From Dyadobacter sp. MSC1_007 (GTDB lineage: Bacteria > Bacteroidota > Bacteroidia > Cytophagales > Spirosomataceae), in contig NZ_JAMOZL010000005.1 of assembly GCF_023667495.1 (NCBI RefSeq), forward strand, positions 248,001 through 312,000: a DNA stretch of 64,000 bases, in the 5' to 3' direction. Below are positions 10,222-18,643 of this stretch, one piece after another. The notes below the pieces were generated by a model. The model was not told where the DNA came from. It was given only the letters and a program-made list of their open reading frames with translations, and did no database searches. Each line of letters starts with the position of its first letter. Positions within the stretch are counted from its first letter, which is position 1. The position numbers and the translations under genes were made by a program.

Positions 10222-11517
10222 TCAAAGCCTGATGCTTAGCGACCCACTGATCGTAAATATCCTGGTGTATTGGTCATATGTACCATCGAACCGTGAAAAG
10301 AACCCCTGCCAGGTATCGTCGGGCATGGGAGTCTCGTTTCTTTTTTCCGCGGTATAAGATTGATTTTCGATTTTGGGATAAATGCCACCTATGAATTTCG
10401 CGGCCAGGTTGAGGGTTAGCCTCTCGCTAAGCGGATACTTTGCCCCTACACCCGCATTAATACCAATCATCGTGTATGGTCGTTTGAGTTTGGACCACCT
10501 CGTCATGTACGTAACAGGTGCTTCCTTGTTCTCTCGATAACCGGCAGAAAGCTGAATTTCGCTGTCGGTCATACTTACAATGCTTGGGCCAGCGAATACA
10601 GACATCTCTAATTTATTTTTATCCCGAGGTATTACGGCATAAGAAGCCGAAAGATCAAAGTGGACGGTTTTAAAGGAAAAGCCGGTCATTTTTAAATCGT
10701 CTACAAATTTTTCCGGTGTGAGCAGATATAGCGGAAACTTAACTTTATAGAAACCCATATTATCCACATATACTGCGTTGTTGGAAGTGTTGTGAAGATA
10801 AGTATCGAGGTTGATGCTTACCCTTTTAGAAAGACGCAAGTCAAAGCTGAGGCCGACGGGGACAGAATAGCTGCTGCTGAATTTTGTCTTTTTATAGTTG
10901 TCTTCGACTTTCTCCATGCCAAAATTCACATCGAACCCGGTTCGATTGTATCCGAAACCGACATAGGGGCCAATGTGTAGTGAAGTTTTGAACTGGTTGA
11001 GATTTTGCTCGTAAACGATTTGTTCAGACTTAATAGCTTCGTTCACGTAATAGACAAGATTCTTGAAGTAGCGGGCGGAATACTGTGGTTGGATATTTGA
11101 TTTGGAATGATATTGTTCGAACAGCTCCTTGCCAAAAATGATTGGTAGCGCGCGTTTAAAATGGGCTTGGGAAATTACGAGAAGTGAATCGCTTTTTTGA
11201 ACATAAAAAAGCTTCTCGTCTTCGCTGAACAAAAGGCTGAATTTTCCTTTGACAATCAAAACCAACAAGCGAGTCTGCGCTTTAATATCCCTGCTTACAA
11301 GGAATTTTCCGTTTGCTGATCTGACTTCCGCGATGTCATTAAAGGGTATTCGCCGGACGTCATCTCCCTTTTTTAAAACAACGTTTTTCTTTTTAAGATT
11401 TACAACGACTTTCCCTATCAGTACATCAGCGTTGGATTTAAGAAAAATGCTGTCATTTTGAGCAAAAGAAGCGAGTGCAATGCCTGAGCATAACGCAGTA
11501 AGTAAAAATCTGATCAT
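10222..11517 (-). CDS. Secreted beta-rich protein, probably outer-membrane beta-barrel
   Basis: A 431-residue protein with a clean signal peptide (LLTALCSGIALASFAQ, cleavage near residue 20). The first 100 residues are a small beta domain (DVLIGKVVVNLKKKNVVLKKGDDVRR, then ADVRSANGKF-like strands) that resembles the conserved N-terminal part of many uncharacterised Bacteroidota secreted proteins. From about residue 180 on, alternating hydrophobic strands (HIGPYVGFGYNRTGFDVNFG, VSINLDTYLHNTSNN, LTLNLAAKFIGGIYP) suggest a porin-like barrel. It stands alone, convergent with the FG-GAP operon and 70 bases from the SDR gene. I do not recognise a named family. Confidence 0.8.
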   Translation of the reverse strand: MIRFLLTALCSGIALASFAQNDSIFLKSNADVLIGKVVVNLKKKNVVLKKGDDVRRIPFNDIAEVRSANGKFLVSRDIKAQTRLLVLIVKGKFSLLFSEDEKLFYVQKSDSLLVISQAHFKRALPIIFGKELFEQYHSKSNIQPQYSARYFKNLVYYVNEAIKSEQIVYEQNLNQFKTSLHIGPYVGFGYNRTGFDVNFGMEKVEDNYKKTKFSSSYSVPVGLSFDLRLSKRVSINLDTYLHNTSNNAVYVDNMGFYKVKFPLYLLTPEKFVDDLKMTGFSFKTVHFDLSASYAVIPRDKNKLEMSVFAGPSIVSMTDSEIQLSAGYRENKEAPVTYMTRWSKLKRPYTMIGINAGVGAKYPLSERLTLNLAAKFIGGIYPKIENQSYTAEKRNETPMPDDTWQGFFSRFDGTYDQYTRIFTISGSLSIRL

Positions 11518-11587
11518 GAAAATAGGTTTAACTAAGCCAAATATATCAAAGTATACTTGGCTTAATTATACCCCCTCTGAATTTTTG

Positions 11588-12376
11588 TCACAAACTCTCT
11601 GTCCGCCCTCCATCTACCGGCACATTAATCCCGTTGATTCCTCCGGCAGCCGGGCTGCTCAGGAATGCGACGGCGGCGGCAACTTCCTTGGCTTGAATGA
11701 AACGTCTGATAGGGATGGCCGCCTGCATTTCTTCCGCGACCTGCTCGGTGGATTTCCCTGAGCTTTTGCTCCGCATTTCGATCACAGCTTCAAGTCGTGC
11801 GGTTTCGGTATATCCTGGCAATACATTATTGGCGGTGATGCCATAATGCCCGAGTTCGAGCGAGAGGGTTTTTGACCAGCTCGCTACGGCGCCGCGGATG
11901 GTGTTGGACACGCCGAGGCCAACGGACGGCTGTTTCACAGAAACGCTGATGATGTTCACAATGCGACCGAAACCTTCCTGCTTCATAAAAGGGACAACAG
12001 CCTGTACGAGAAAGTGGTTGTTGATCAAATGCATCTGAAAAGCATTCACAAACTGATCGGTGTCGGCCTCTATGATCGGCCCTCCCGCGGGCCCGCCTGT
12101 GTTATTGACCAGGATATGGACTTCGGGACAAAGCCTGAGATAATTTTCAATAGCAGTTTTTACATTTTCGTGATCGCTGAAATCCGCAACTACATACCGG
12201 TGAAGCTGGCCCATAGAGGTGTCCAGATCTTCGACTGCATCCCGCAGTTTCGCTTCATTTCGCGCTACCAGCGTGACATTTGCGCCCATTAAGGCTAGTT
12301 CGATGGCTGATGCCAATCCGATTCCTTGGGTACTTCCGCACACCAATGCTGTTTTTCCGGTTAGGTCCAGGTTCAT
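11588..12376 (-). CDS. Short-chain dehydrogenase/reductase of the atypical BKR-like group
   Basis: A 262-residue Rossmann-fold oxidoreductase. The dinucleotide-binding motif CGSTQGIGLA is at residues 14-23 and the NNTGG motif near residue 91. The usual catalytic Ser-Tyr-x-x-x-Lys set is not intact: after the IISVSVKQP strand, the place of YxxxK reads SNTIR (in GLGVSNTIRGAVASWSKTL). This pattern occurs in a BKR-like SDR group often labelled 3-oxoacyl-ACP reductase, where Asn and Arg occupy the catalytic positions. The C-terminal FLSSPAAGGINGINVPVDGG block is typical of the family. The annotation as FabG-like ketoacyl reductase is therefore doubtful; substrate unknown. Confidence 0.9.
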   Translation of the reverse strand: MNLDLTGKTALVCGSTQGIGLASAIELALMGANVTLVARNEAKLRDAVEDLDTSMGQLHRYVVADFSDHENVKTAIENYLRLCPEVHILVNNTGGPAGGPIIEADTDQFVNAFQMHLINNHFLVQAVVPFMKQEGFGRIVNIISVSVKQPSVGLGVSNTIRGAVASWSKTLSLELGHYGITANNVLPGYTETARLEAVIEMRSKSSGKSTEQVAEEMQAAIPIRRFIQAKEVAAAVAFLSSPAAGGINGINVPVDGGRTESL

Positions 12377-12459
12377 ATATTTTGGTTTTTAACTTGATTT
12401 CAGATTGATAACGTTTTGATTTTACGCTGAGCCGCATCAAACTTCGTACTTTTTTCGGC

Positions 12460-12467
12460 TATCTTTG
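12460..12467 (+). promoter_or_regulatory. Candidate Bacteroidota -7 box (TAnnTTTG) for purH
   Basis: TATCTTTG matches the Bacteroidota TAnnTTTG consensus and lies 85 bases before the purH ATG. No exact TTTG -33 element is seen at the usual distance. Confidence 0.4.
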
Positions 12468-12552
12468 CGGTTTATTTTTCAGCCCGGGACCAGCCGAATT
12501 TATCAATGAAAGCAAAATCCCGAATTTGTAATCTTAGAGCAAACGTTGCACA

Positions 12553-14088
12553 ATGTCTAAAAAAATCCAATCCGCGCTTATTTCTGTTTACTATAAGGAC
12601 GGACTTGAACCTTTGGTACGCCTGTTACACAATAATGGTGTAAAACTGTATTCGACTGGCGGAACTCAAACTTTCATTGAAAATCTGAATATCCCGGTTA
12701 CCGCGGCCGAAGAGCTTACCGGCTATCCTTCCATTTTCGGAGGCCGTGTTAAAACCTTGCATCCTGCTATCATGGGCGGTATTTTGTACCGTCGTGATGA
12801 TGAAGGCGATGTGGCCCAGGCGCAGCAGTACAATATCCCTGCCATTGATATGGTGGTGGTTGACCTTTATCCTTTCGAGGAAACTGTGGCTTCGGGAGCC
12901 GGTGAAGAGGATATCATTGAAAAAATAGACATTGGGGGCATTTCGCTGATCCGTGCTACTGCCAAGAATTTTAAAGACACATTGATCGTTTCGTCGCGCA
13001 GCCAGTATGCGGAAGTTGTAGAGCTTCTGAATGCCAAAGCTGGGGCAACCGATCTGGAAGACCGCCGTTATTATGCGGGTCAGGCTTTCGGCGTTTCTTC
13101 GCATTATGACGGGGCTATCAACCGGTTTTTTACTGCTGGAAAAGAGAAATCAAACAAAGACTTGTTCGATTTTACAAGCCTACCTTCGCAAACTTTGCGT
13201 TATGGCGAAAACCCGCATCAGAATGCGACCTATTATGGCGATCTGGAAGGGATTTTTGATAAACTCCACGGCAAAGAATTGTCCTATAATAACCTCGTAG
13301 ACGTTGACGCATGCGTGAGCCTGATCGACGAGTTTGCGGACGCTGCCCCTACTTTCGCGATCATCAAGCATACCAACGCATGTGGCATCGCAACGGCTCC
13401 GACGGTTAAGGAGGCTTACGATAATGCTTTGGCATGTGACCCCGTTTCTGCCTTCGGTGGTGTGGTTATTACCAATTCAAAAGTGGACCTGGCTACTGCG
13501 GAAGAACTGAACAAGCTTTTCATGGAAATCCTGATCGCTCCTGAATATGACGAGGATGCGCTTCAATTGCTGAAATCGAAGAAAAACAGGATCCTTCTGA
13601 AGCGTAATGCAGTGGTGTTGCCTCAGTTGATGTTTAAAACAATCCTGAATGGCGTGCTGGTGCAGGATAAAGACCTTTCAACGGAAGTTGCGTCACAGTT
13701 TACTACCGTTACTGAAAAGGCGCCGACATCCGGTGAACTGACTGCATTAGAGTTTGCATTGAAGGTTTGTAAACATACCAAATCGAATACTATCGTTCTG
13801 GCAAAGGAAAACCAGTTGCTGGCGAGCGGTACAGGACAAACTTCGCGCGTGGACGCTTTGCGCCAGGCGATTGATAAGGCAAAAGCATTTGGTTTCGACC
13901 TGAATGGGGCTGTGATGGCTTCGGACGCGTTCTTCCCGTTTGCGGATTGCGTTGAAATCGCGCACCATGCAGGTATCACCGCGGTGGTACAGCCCGGCGG
14001 CTCGATCCGTGACAAGGATTCAGTTGAATATTGCAATGCAAATGGGGTTGCGATGGTTACAACTGGTGTTCGCCATTTTAAACATTGA
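12553..14088 (+). CDS. purH: Bifunctional AICAR formyltransferase / IMP cyclohydrolase
   Basis: A 511-residue enzyme for the last two steps of de novo purine synthesis: formyl transfer from 10-formyl-THF to AICAR, then ring closure to IMP. The N-terminal MGS-like cyclohydrolase domain (about residues 1-145) shows LYSTGGT, GRVKTLHPAIMGG and MVVVDLYPFEETV. The transformylase domain follows, with the LRYGENPHQNATYYG motif, the catalytic Lys-His pair in FAIIKHTNACGIA, DPVSAFGG and the C-terminal ASDAFFPFADCVEIA and VQPGGSIRD motifs. Length matches the family. It is monocistronic: promoter box upstream, long hairpin directly downstream. Cytoplasmic. Confidence 0.98.
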   Translation: MSKKIQSALISVYYKDGLEPLVRLLHNNGVKLYSTGGTQTFIENLNIPVTAAEELTGYPSIFGGRVKTLHPAIMGGILYRRDDEGDVAQAQQYNIPAIDMVVVDLYPFEETVASGAGEEDIIEKIDIGGISLIRATAKNFKDTLIVSSRSQYAEVVELLNAKAGATDLEDRRYYAGQAFGVSSHYDGAINRFFTAGKEKSNKDLFDFTSLPSQTLRYGENPHQNATYYGDLEGIFDKLHGKELSYNNLVDVDACVSLIDEFADAAPTFAIIKHTNACGIATAPTVKEAYDNALACDPVSAFGGVVITNSKVDLATAEELNKLFMEILIAPEYDEDALQLLKSKKNRILLKRNAVVLPQLMFKTILNGVLVQDKDLSTEVASQFTTVTEKAPTSGELTALEFALKVCKHTKSNTIVLAKENQLLASGTGQTSRVDALRQAIDKAKAFGFDLNGAVMASDAFFPFADCVEIAHHAGITAVVQPGGSIRDKDSVEYCNANGVAMVTTGVRHFKH

Positions 14089-14095
14089 TTTTTAA

Positions 14096-14142
14096 TGCCA
14101 CGAAGACACGAACTAACACGAAACATTCGTGCCTTCGTGGCA
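14096..14142. repeat. Long inverted repeat (REP-like hairpin) after purH
   Basis: Two 17-base arms (14096-14112 and 14126-14142) are complementary except for one position, with a 13-base loop; both arms contain the short word CACGAA, which is also repeated in the loop. There is no T-run, so it looks more like a REP-type repeat than a classical terminator. It lies eight bases after the purH stop. Confidence 0.75.
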
Positions 14143-14155
14143 AATACAAATTCCC

Positions 14156-14977
14156 TTGAAAACCCGACCCACTCAGAAACTAGCTTTATCACTAGGCAAA
14201 ATTATTCTGACCGGGTTGCTGGTTTTGTCATTCAGTCTTTACTTTCTCTATCCCCAGATCTTTTACTGCGAACTGATCGGTTTGTCAGGTTTTAAATCCG
14301 GTAACGGAAAGATCTACTTCAGTCCTGACATTAAAACGAAGGAATACGCCGGACTGAAAAGGCTGGTATCCCGGGCCGAATCGCGTATTGATTCCTTCTA
14401 CACGGGCCGGAACTCTTCTCCTAAAGTCATCATTTGCCGCACGCCGCAGCAGTACAGGCGTTATTGCAGCAGCACAGAGGGTGCAGGTTGCAGCATTGGA
14501 ACGCCCTGGGGCAGCACTTATGTGATCCTGAATGCGCAGGGAATGAATACGGATGTGATCGCGCACGAAATGAGCCACATCGAACTCCTGAAAAGACTTG
14601 GCTGGTGGAAAACGGCTCGTGAAGTGCCGCAATGGTTCAACGAGGGGCTTGCATTGATGCTCGATCGTCGTTTTATTGTAGAAACTGATCCCGTCCAGAG
14701 GTATAGGGCCTATCGTGCCGAATGGCGGTATTACACCCGAAATGGGCGTAATCGGCTTTCATTGAAAGAAATATCAACCATCAGTGAGTTTTTTAAAGGC
14801 GACCAGCGGCATGTGATGACTGCCTACATGACTTCCGGCATGGAAGTATCGCGCTGGCTGATAAAAGATGAAAAGGGTGCACTCGCCAGACTGATCAAAC
14901 AGATGAACGAGGGAAGGACTTTTGCCGAAGCTTACGGCGCGCATCAATTTAAGGATTCAAAGAAAATATCAGAGTAA
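14156..14977 (+). CDS. Membrane-anchored gluzincin-type metallopeptidase (HExxH)
   Basis: A protein of about 273 residues with one N-terminal membrane segment (GKIILTGLLVLSFSLYFLYP) and an outer domain with the zinc motif HEMSH. A downstream FNEG Glu, 21 residues after the second His, is the likely third ligand, as in gluzincins. A preceding PKVIICRTPQQYRRY strand and two Cys residues add to the fold. I start it at TTG 14156 because the alternative GTG 14129 lies inside the right arm of the inverted repeat after purH; either start leaves the domain unchanged. Substrate unknown. It is probably a periplasmic peptidase held at the inner membrane. Confidence 0.78.
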   Translation: MKTRPTQKLALSLGKIILTGLLVLSFSLYFLYPQIFYCELIGLSGFKSGNGKIYFSPDIKTKEYAGLKRLVSRAESRIDSFYTGRNSSPKVIICRTPQQYRRYCSSTEGAGCSIGTPWGSTYVILNAQGMNTDVIAHEMSHIELLKRLGWWKTAREVPQWFNEGLALMLDRRFIVETDPVQRYRAYRAEWRYYTRNGRNRLSLKEISTISEFFKGDQRHVMTAYMTSGMEVSRWLIKDEKGALARLIKQMNEGRTFAEAYGAHQFKDSKKISE

Positions 14978-15065
14978 AGCATTATGAATATGTGCTTGTA
15001 GCTATATTTATGGGCTTCAATCAAAACTGGGCATAATTAGTGCTGCGCCCCTTTTGATTTTGCAC

Positions 15066-15073
15066 TATTTTTG
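15066..15073 (+). promoter_or_regulatory. Candidate -7 box (TAnnTTTG) for the symporter gene
   Basis: TATTTTTG matches the Bacteroidota -7 consensus, 66 bases before the ATG of the symporter. No TTTG lies at the expected -33 spacing. Confidence 0.35.
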
Positions 15074-15138
15074 GAATTTAATGCACCTTTCAATCTAAGC
15101 TGATCAATCTCATTCATTCATCTATTTTATTATTTGAA

Positions 15139-16758
15139 ATGCAACAATTACAAACCCTGGATTATGTCGTCTTCTTCTTTTACTTCATTGTAGTCTCCGG
15201 TTACGGTTATTGGATTTATCAGCGGAAAAGATCAAAAGTTGAATCAACAAAAGACTTCTTTCTGGCCGAAGGGTCACTGACCTGGTGGGCAATCGGGGCG
15301 TCGCTGATCGCTTCGAACATTTCGGCAGAACAATTTATCGGGATGTCGGGTAACGGCTTTTCAATGGGTCTCGCTATCTCGACCTATGAGTGGATGGCGG
15401 CGGCGACCCTGGTGATCGTGGCTGTTTTTTTTATGCCGATCTATCTCAAAAACAAAATTTATACAATGCCGCAATTCCTGAGTCAGCGTTATAATCCGAC
15501 GGTGAGTTTGATTATGGCGGTATTCTGGCTTGCGTTGTATATCCTTGTTAACCTTACTTCCATATTATACCTGGGCGCGCTGGCGGTTTCAGGTATTTCC
15601 GGGCTGGACTTCCAGTTTTGTATGATCGCGCTGGCGGTTTTTGCGATCATCATCACGGTCGGCGGAATGAAGGTGATCGGCTATACGGATGTGATCCAGG
15701 TGTTCTTCCTGGTGATCGGTGGTTTGGCGACAACTTATCTGGCGGTTAATCTCGTATCGGACAGTGCAGGGATTGACGGTATCATGAGCGGAATCAAGTC
15801 AATGCGTGAAAACCACGATGACCATTTCCACATGATTTTCCCCAAAACCAGTCCATTTTATATGCAGCTACCGGGCTTAACGGTTTTGTTGGGAGGGATG
15901 TGGATTGTGAATCTCAACTATTGGGGTTGCAACCAGTATATTACCCAGCGTGCATTGGGAGCAGATTTGAAAACGGCCAGAAACGGGATCCTTTTTGCTG
16001 CATTTCTTAAACTTTTGATGCCTGTTATCGTCGTTTTACCAGGTATCGCGGCTTATTCGCTTTACAGCAAGGGGATGTTCCAGGCAGAAATGCTGGGCCC
16101 GGACGGCCTCATCAATGCGGATAAAGCTTATCCTGTACTTCTCAATTTATTGCCTGCTGGTTTGAAAGGACTTTCATTCGCGGCATTAACTGCTGCTGTT
16201 GTTGCCTCCCTTGCTGGAAAAGCAAACAGTATCTCGACGATTTTTACACTCGACATTTTCAAAAATTATATTGGTAAAAATGCCGACGAAAAGACGCTGG
16301 TAAGGATTGGCCGTATTGTGGTTGTTGTTTCGATGATCCTCGCGATCCTCGTTTCTCCTTATATGGGAATTGATAAAAAAGGCGGGTTCCAGTTTATCCA
16401 GGAAATGACAGGCTTGCTGTCACCGGGTATTTTTGCCTCATTTATCATGGGCTTTTTCTGGAAACGTACCAACTCTGCCGGAGCACTTTTTGCAATCGTA
16501 GGAGGCTTCCTGATCGCTTTGGGAATGCATAACGATTACTTGCCGTTTGCTGACTGGACGCAAGTGCCGTTTTTGGACAGAATGGGTCTGGTATTCTTGA
16601 TTTGCGTGGTGGTAATGTTCATTCTTGGTCTTGTAATGCCAGATGAACGCAAAGGCCTGGCGATCGATTCGTCTATGTTTATCCCACACCGCACGTTTGT
16701 GATCGGAGCAGTCGTAGTCATTGCGATTATCTCGTATCTATACGGACATTTCTGGTAA
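15139..16758 (+). CDS. Sodium:solute symporter (SSS/SGLT family)
   Basis: A 539-residue inner-membrane transporter with about 13-14 hydrophobic helices. The family signature begins at once: LDYVVFFFYFIVVSGYGYW, then the FFLAEGSLTWWAIGASLIAS and NISAEQFIGMSGNGF motifs of SGLT-type sugar symporters, GGMKVIGYTDVIQ in the middle, and AALTAAVVASLAGKANSIST late. This places it in the sodium/glucose-like branch rather than among the proline or acetate carriers. Substrate is probably a sugar or a related polyol, driven by sodium. It stands alone with its own promoter and terminator. Confidence 0.93.
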   Translation: MQQLQTLDYVVFFFYFIVVSGYGYWIYQRKRSKVESTKDFFLAEGSLTWWAIGASLIASNISAEQFIGMSGNGFSMGLAISTYEWMAAATLVIVAVFFMPIYLKNKIYTMPQFLSQRYNPTVSLIMAVFWLALYILVNLTSILYLGALAVSGISGLDFQFCMIALAVFAIIITVGGMKVIGYTDVIQVFFLVIGGLATTYLAVNLVSDSAGIDGIMSGIKSMRENHDDHFHMIFPKTSPFYMQLPGLTVLLGGMWIVNLNYWGCNQYITQRALGADLKTARNGILFAAFLKLLMPVIVVLPGIAAYSLYSKGMFQAEMLGPDGLINADKAYPVLLNLLPAGLKGLSFAALTAAVVASLAGKANSISTIFTLDIFKNYIGKNADEKTLVRIGRIVVVVSMILAILVSPYMGIDKKGGFQFIQEMTGLLSPGIFASFIMGFFWKRTNSAGALFAIVGGFLIALGMHNDYLPFADWTQVPFLDRMGLVFLICVVVMFILGLVMPDERKGLAIDSSMFIPHRTFVIGAVVVIAIISYLYGHFW

Positions 16759-16784
16759 GATTTAAGTTTTTACATTGTAAATAG

Positions 16785-16819
16785 AAAAGCGGCCCAGAAC
16801 GAACTTCCGGGCCGCTTTT
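16785..16819. terminator. Bidirectional terminator between symporter and cyclophilin genes
   Basis: An 11-bp GC-rich stem (16785-16795 with 16809-16819) is flanked by A-runs on one side and T-runs on the other, so it can end both converging transcripts. Confidence 0.85.
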
Positions 16820-16838
16820 GCATTGAAGAAAGTTGCTT

Positions 16839-17282
16839 TTACGCTTCCTCTTCGATAATGGTAATCTTCTGGATCTTGTCACCCTGACGGAGCAAATCAA
16901 CAGTATCGACACCCTCAACCACTCTGCCGAAACAGGTATGGTTTCCATCGAGGTGGGCCGTGTTCTTCCGGCTGTGGCAGATGAAGAACTGTGAGCCGCC
17001 CGTATCGCGTCCGGCATGCGCCATCGACAATACGCCGCGGTCGTGGTATTGGTTACCGCCGCTCAGTTCACATTTGATTTTATATCCCGGCCCTCCGCGA
17101 CCTGTTCCGGTAGGGTCACCGCCCTGTACCATAAAATCAGGGATCACGCGGTGAAAGATCAGGCCATCGTAAAAGCCTTTTTTAGATAGGTCAACAAAGT
17201 TTTTCACCGTTCCGGGAGCGTCCTCATCGTAAAATTCGATCAGCATAGTACCCTTATCGGTGATCATTTCCGCTTTTGTCAT
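16839..17282 (-). CDS. Cyclophilin-type peptidyl-prolyl cis-trans isomerase
   Basis: A 147-residue single-domain cyclophilin that catalyses proline isomerisation in folding proteins. The catalytic core is intact: FHRVIPDFMVQGGDP at about residues 43-57 (with the active Arg), GTGRGGPGYKIKCE, VLSMAHAGRDTGGSQFFICH and HLDGNHTCFGRVVEG. There is no signal peptide, so it is cytoplasmic. Length is typical of small bacterial cyclophilins. It is flanked on both sides by terminators. Confidence 0.96.
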   Translation of the reverse strand: MTKAEMITDKGTMLIEFYDEDAPGTVKNFVDLSKKGFYDGLIFHRVIPDFMVQGGDPTGTGRGGPGYKIKCELSGGNQYHDRGVLSMAHAGRDTGGSQFFICHSRKNTAHLDGNHTCFGRVVEGVDTVDLLRQGDKIQKITIIEEEA

Positions 17283-17315
17283 GTCTTTAAGAGAGTATTT
17301 TGGATAAAAAAGAAC

Positions 17316-17350
17316 GTTGTTATGGCAGGATTAGAGCCTGCCATAACAAC
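17316..17350. terminator. Terminator hairpin on the minus strand
   Basis: A perfect 14-bp stem (17316-17329 with 17337-17350) with a 7-base loop. Read leftward on the minus strand it is followed by a T-rich run, so it ends the transcript coming from the transglycosylase gene before the cyclophilin start. Confidence 0.8.
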
Positions 17351-17353
17351 ACA

Positions 17354-17380
17354 AAGAAAAGGATAATGTATCCTTTTCTT
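17354..17380. terminator. Second terminator-like hairpin
   Basis: A perfect 12-bp stem (17354-17365 with 17369-17380) with a 3-base loop stands four bases from the previous hairpin. Two hairpins in tandem would make the termination of the transglycosylase transcript tight. Confidence 0.6.
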
Positions 17381-17409
17381 CCAATGAAAGTTCAAATAAT
17401 TGGTGGCAG

Positions 17410-18180
17410 TTACGAATCGATGGTAGCCTTGGCCAGTTGCGCGGCCACTTTTTTCTGCTCTGTTTTGAAATCTGCCAGGCGGTCAACCACGTCGCCGCTT
17501 CCCCACTCGCGACTTCTTTCGGGGTTGGAAAACCATTCTTTCACTGCAAGCAGCTTGTAAAGGTACCTTGCCGTTTCAGAGTTTAACCTAAGTTTGAAGT
17601 AGTCATCTTTATTCTGCGAGTCCATCCTGTTCTGGATGTGCGTCGGGCCTGCGTTATAAGCAGCTGCTACAAGTGTCCAGGAGCCCAGTTGACGGTGCAG
17701 TTCGCGAAGGTATTTGCCTGCTGCGTGGGTGGATTTGACGAGATGTTTGCGGTCGTCCCTGGTTTCATTAACAACCAGCCCGAGAGATTTTGCAGTGGAA
17801 GGCATCAATTGCCAGTAACCTGCCGCGCCGCGGTGAGAAGTAGCTTCGTCACTCATTGCGCTCTCTATCAATGGAATATATTTAAAATCGGCTGGTACTC
17901 CGTACTTCTTAAGAATCGGCTCAATGACCCGCATTCTTTTTCTTGTCTTAGTCATCAGCTTACGAAAAGTGGGATTGTCGTAATTTCTGATCATGTTTTG
18001 ATATCGCTCGGCGATTCGAAGCTCTGATAAAGGGATGGCTTCGCCACAGAAGTCAATAGCAAGAAGATCTGAATCAATAATGGTTGTTTCTTTCAGTTCC
18101 TTCTTTTCCACCCCCACCTCGCTCACCGGGGATTCCCCAAATATTGCGATTGAGAAGGCCATAAAGATAAGTCTAATCAT
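17410..18180 (-). CDS. Lytic murein transglycosylase (SLT domain)
   Basis: A 256-residue periplasmic enzyme that cleaves peptidoglycan glycan strands to 1,6-anhydro products. The N-terminal signal segment (LIFMAFSIAIFG) is followed by a short linker, and the goose-lysozyme-like SLT domain spans about residues 85-215. It shows the catalytic Glu in YIPLIESAMSDEATS, the GAAGYWQLMPSTAK motif and VAAAYNAGPTHI. This matches the MltD-type catalytic domain, but the LysM repeats usual at the C-terminus of MltD are absent. It is a single gene with a long AT-rich upstream region. Confidence 0.92.
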   Translation of the reverse strand: MIRLIFMAFSIAIFGESPVSEVGVEKKELKETTIIDSDLLAIDFCGEAIPLSELRIAERYQNMIRNYDNPTFRKLMTKTRKRMRVIEPILKKYGVPADFKYIPLIESAMSDEATSHRGAAGYWQLMPSTAKSLGLVVNETRDDRKHLVKSTHAAGKYLRELHRQLGSWTLVAAAYNAGPTHIQNRMDSQNKDDYFKLRLNSETARYLYKLLAVKEWFSNPERSREWGSGDVVDRLADFKTEQKKVAAQLAKATIDS

Positions 18181-18643
18181 GCATTCTAAATTTCGTGAAA
18201 CATCATTTAAGGCGTGTAGCCGGAGTGCAAAGATAACGGTATTGAATAAATAATATTTTAATTTATTATAAAAAACTGATTTATAGGATATTAGTAAAAT
18301 TAATTCTAGGACTAATTTAAGAAAGGCATGTTTTGTGTTTCCACGGCGCTCCCGTCGAAAATCACTGTTTGTGGCTCAGAGGCTAAAATTTTAATTGGTA
18401 AAAGTCGCTTTGTACAAAACGGGAATCTTATAAGTGATTGGTACTTTAAGAAGAAGAAATATTTTTTTCAAATCCGGTTACTGTTGATATTCAATTGGTT
18501 ACAAATTAATATAATCCTGATTCTTGGTATTATCCTGTAACCAGCCGGAATATAGTCACGATCTGACATTAAATGACGAGCGATATTGCTGAATTGCTAC
18601 ATCGAAATTATTAACTTGCATAGTCGAACCGCTTTTTCCCGAT
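18181..18643. other. Non-coding gap between transglycosylase and moeA
   Basis: This 463-base stretch is AT-rich and should hold the divergent promoters of the transglycosylase and the moeA operon. I see no convincing gene: the longest frame (70 codons at 18328) has no ribosome-binding context and a low-complexity hydrophobic tail. No exact TAnnTTTG box with a correctly spaced partner was found. Confidence 0.5.

Noticed and set aside
15804..16700. Minus-strand frames inside the symporter gene
   Set aside because: They are complements of membrane-helix codons with no start context.
18328..18540. 70-codon plus-strand frame upstream of moeA
   Set aside because: It is AT-rich, without a ribosome-binding site, and ends in a low-complexity hydrophobic stretch.
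18474..18545. GGTTAC/GTAACC inverted words as a terminator
   Set aside because: The arms are only six bases and more than 50 bases apart, with no T-run.
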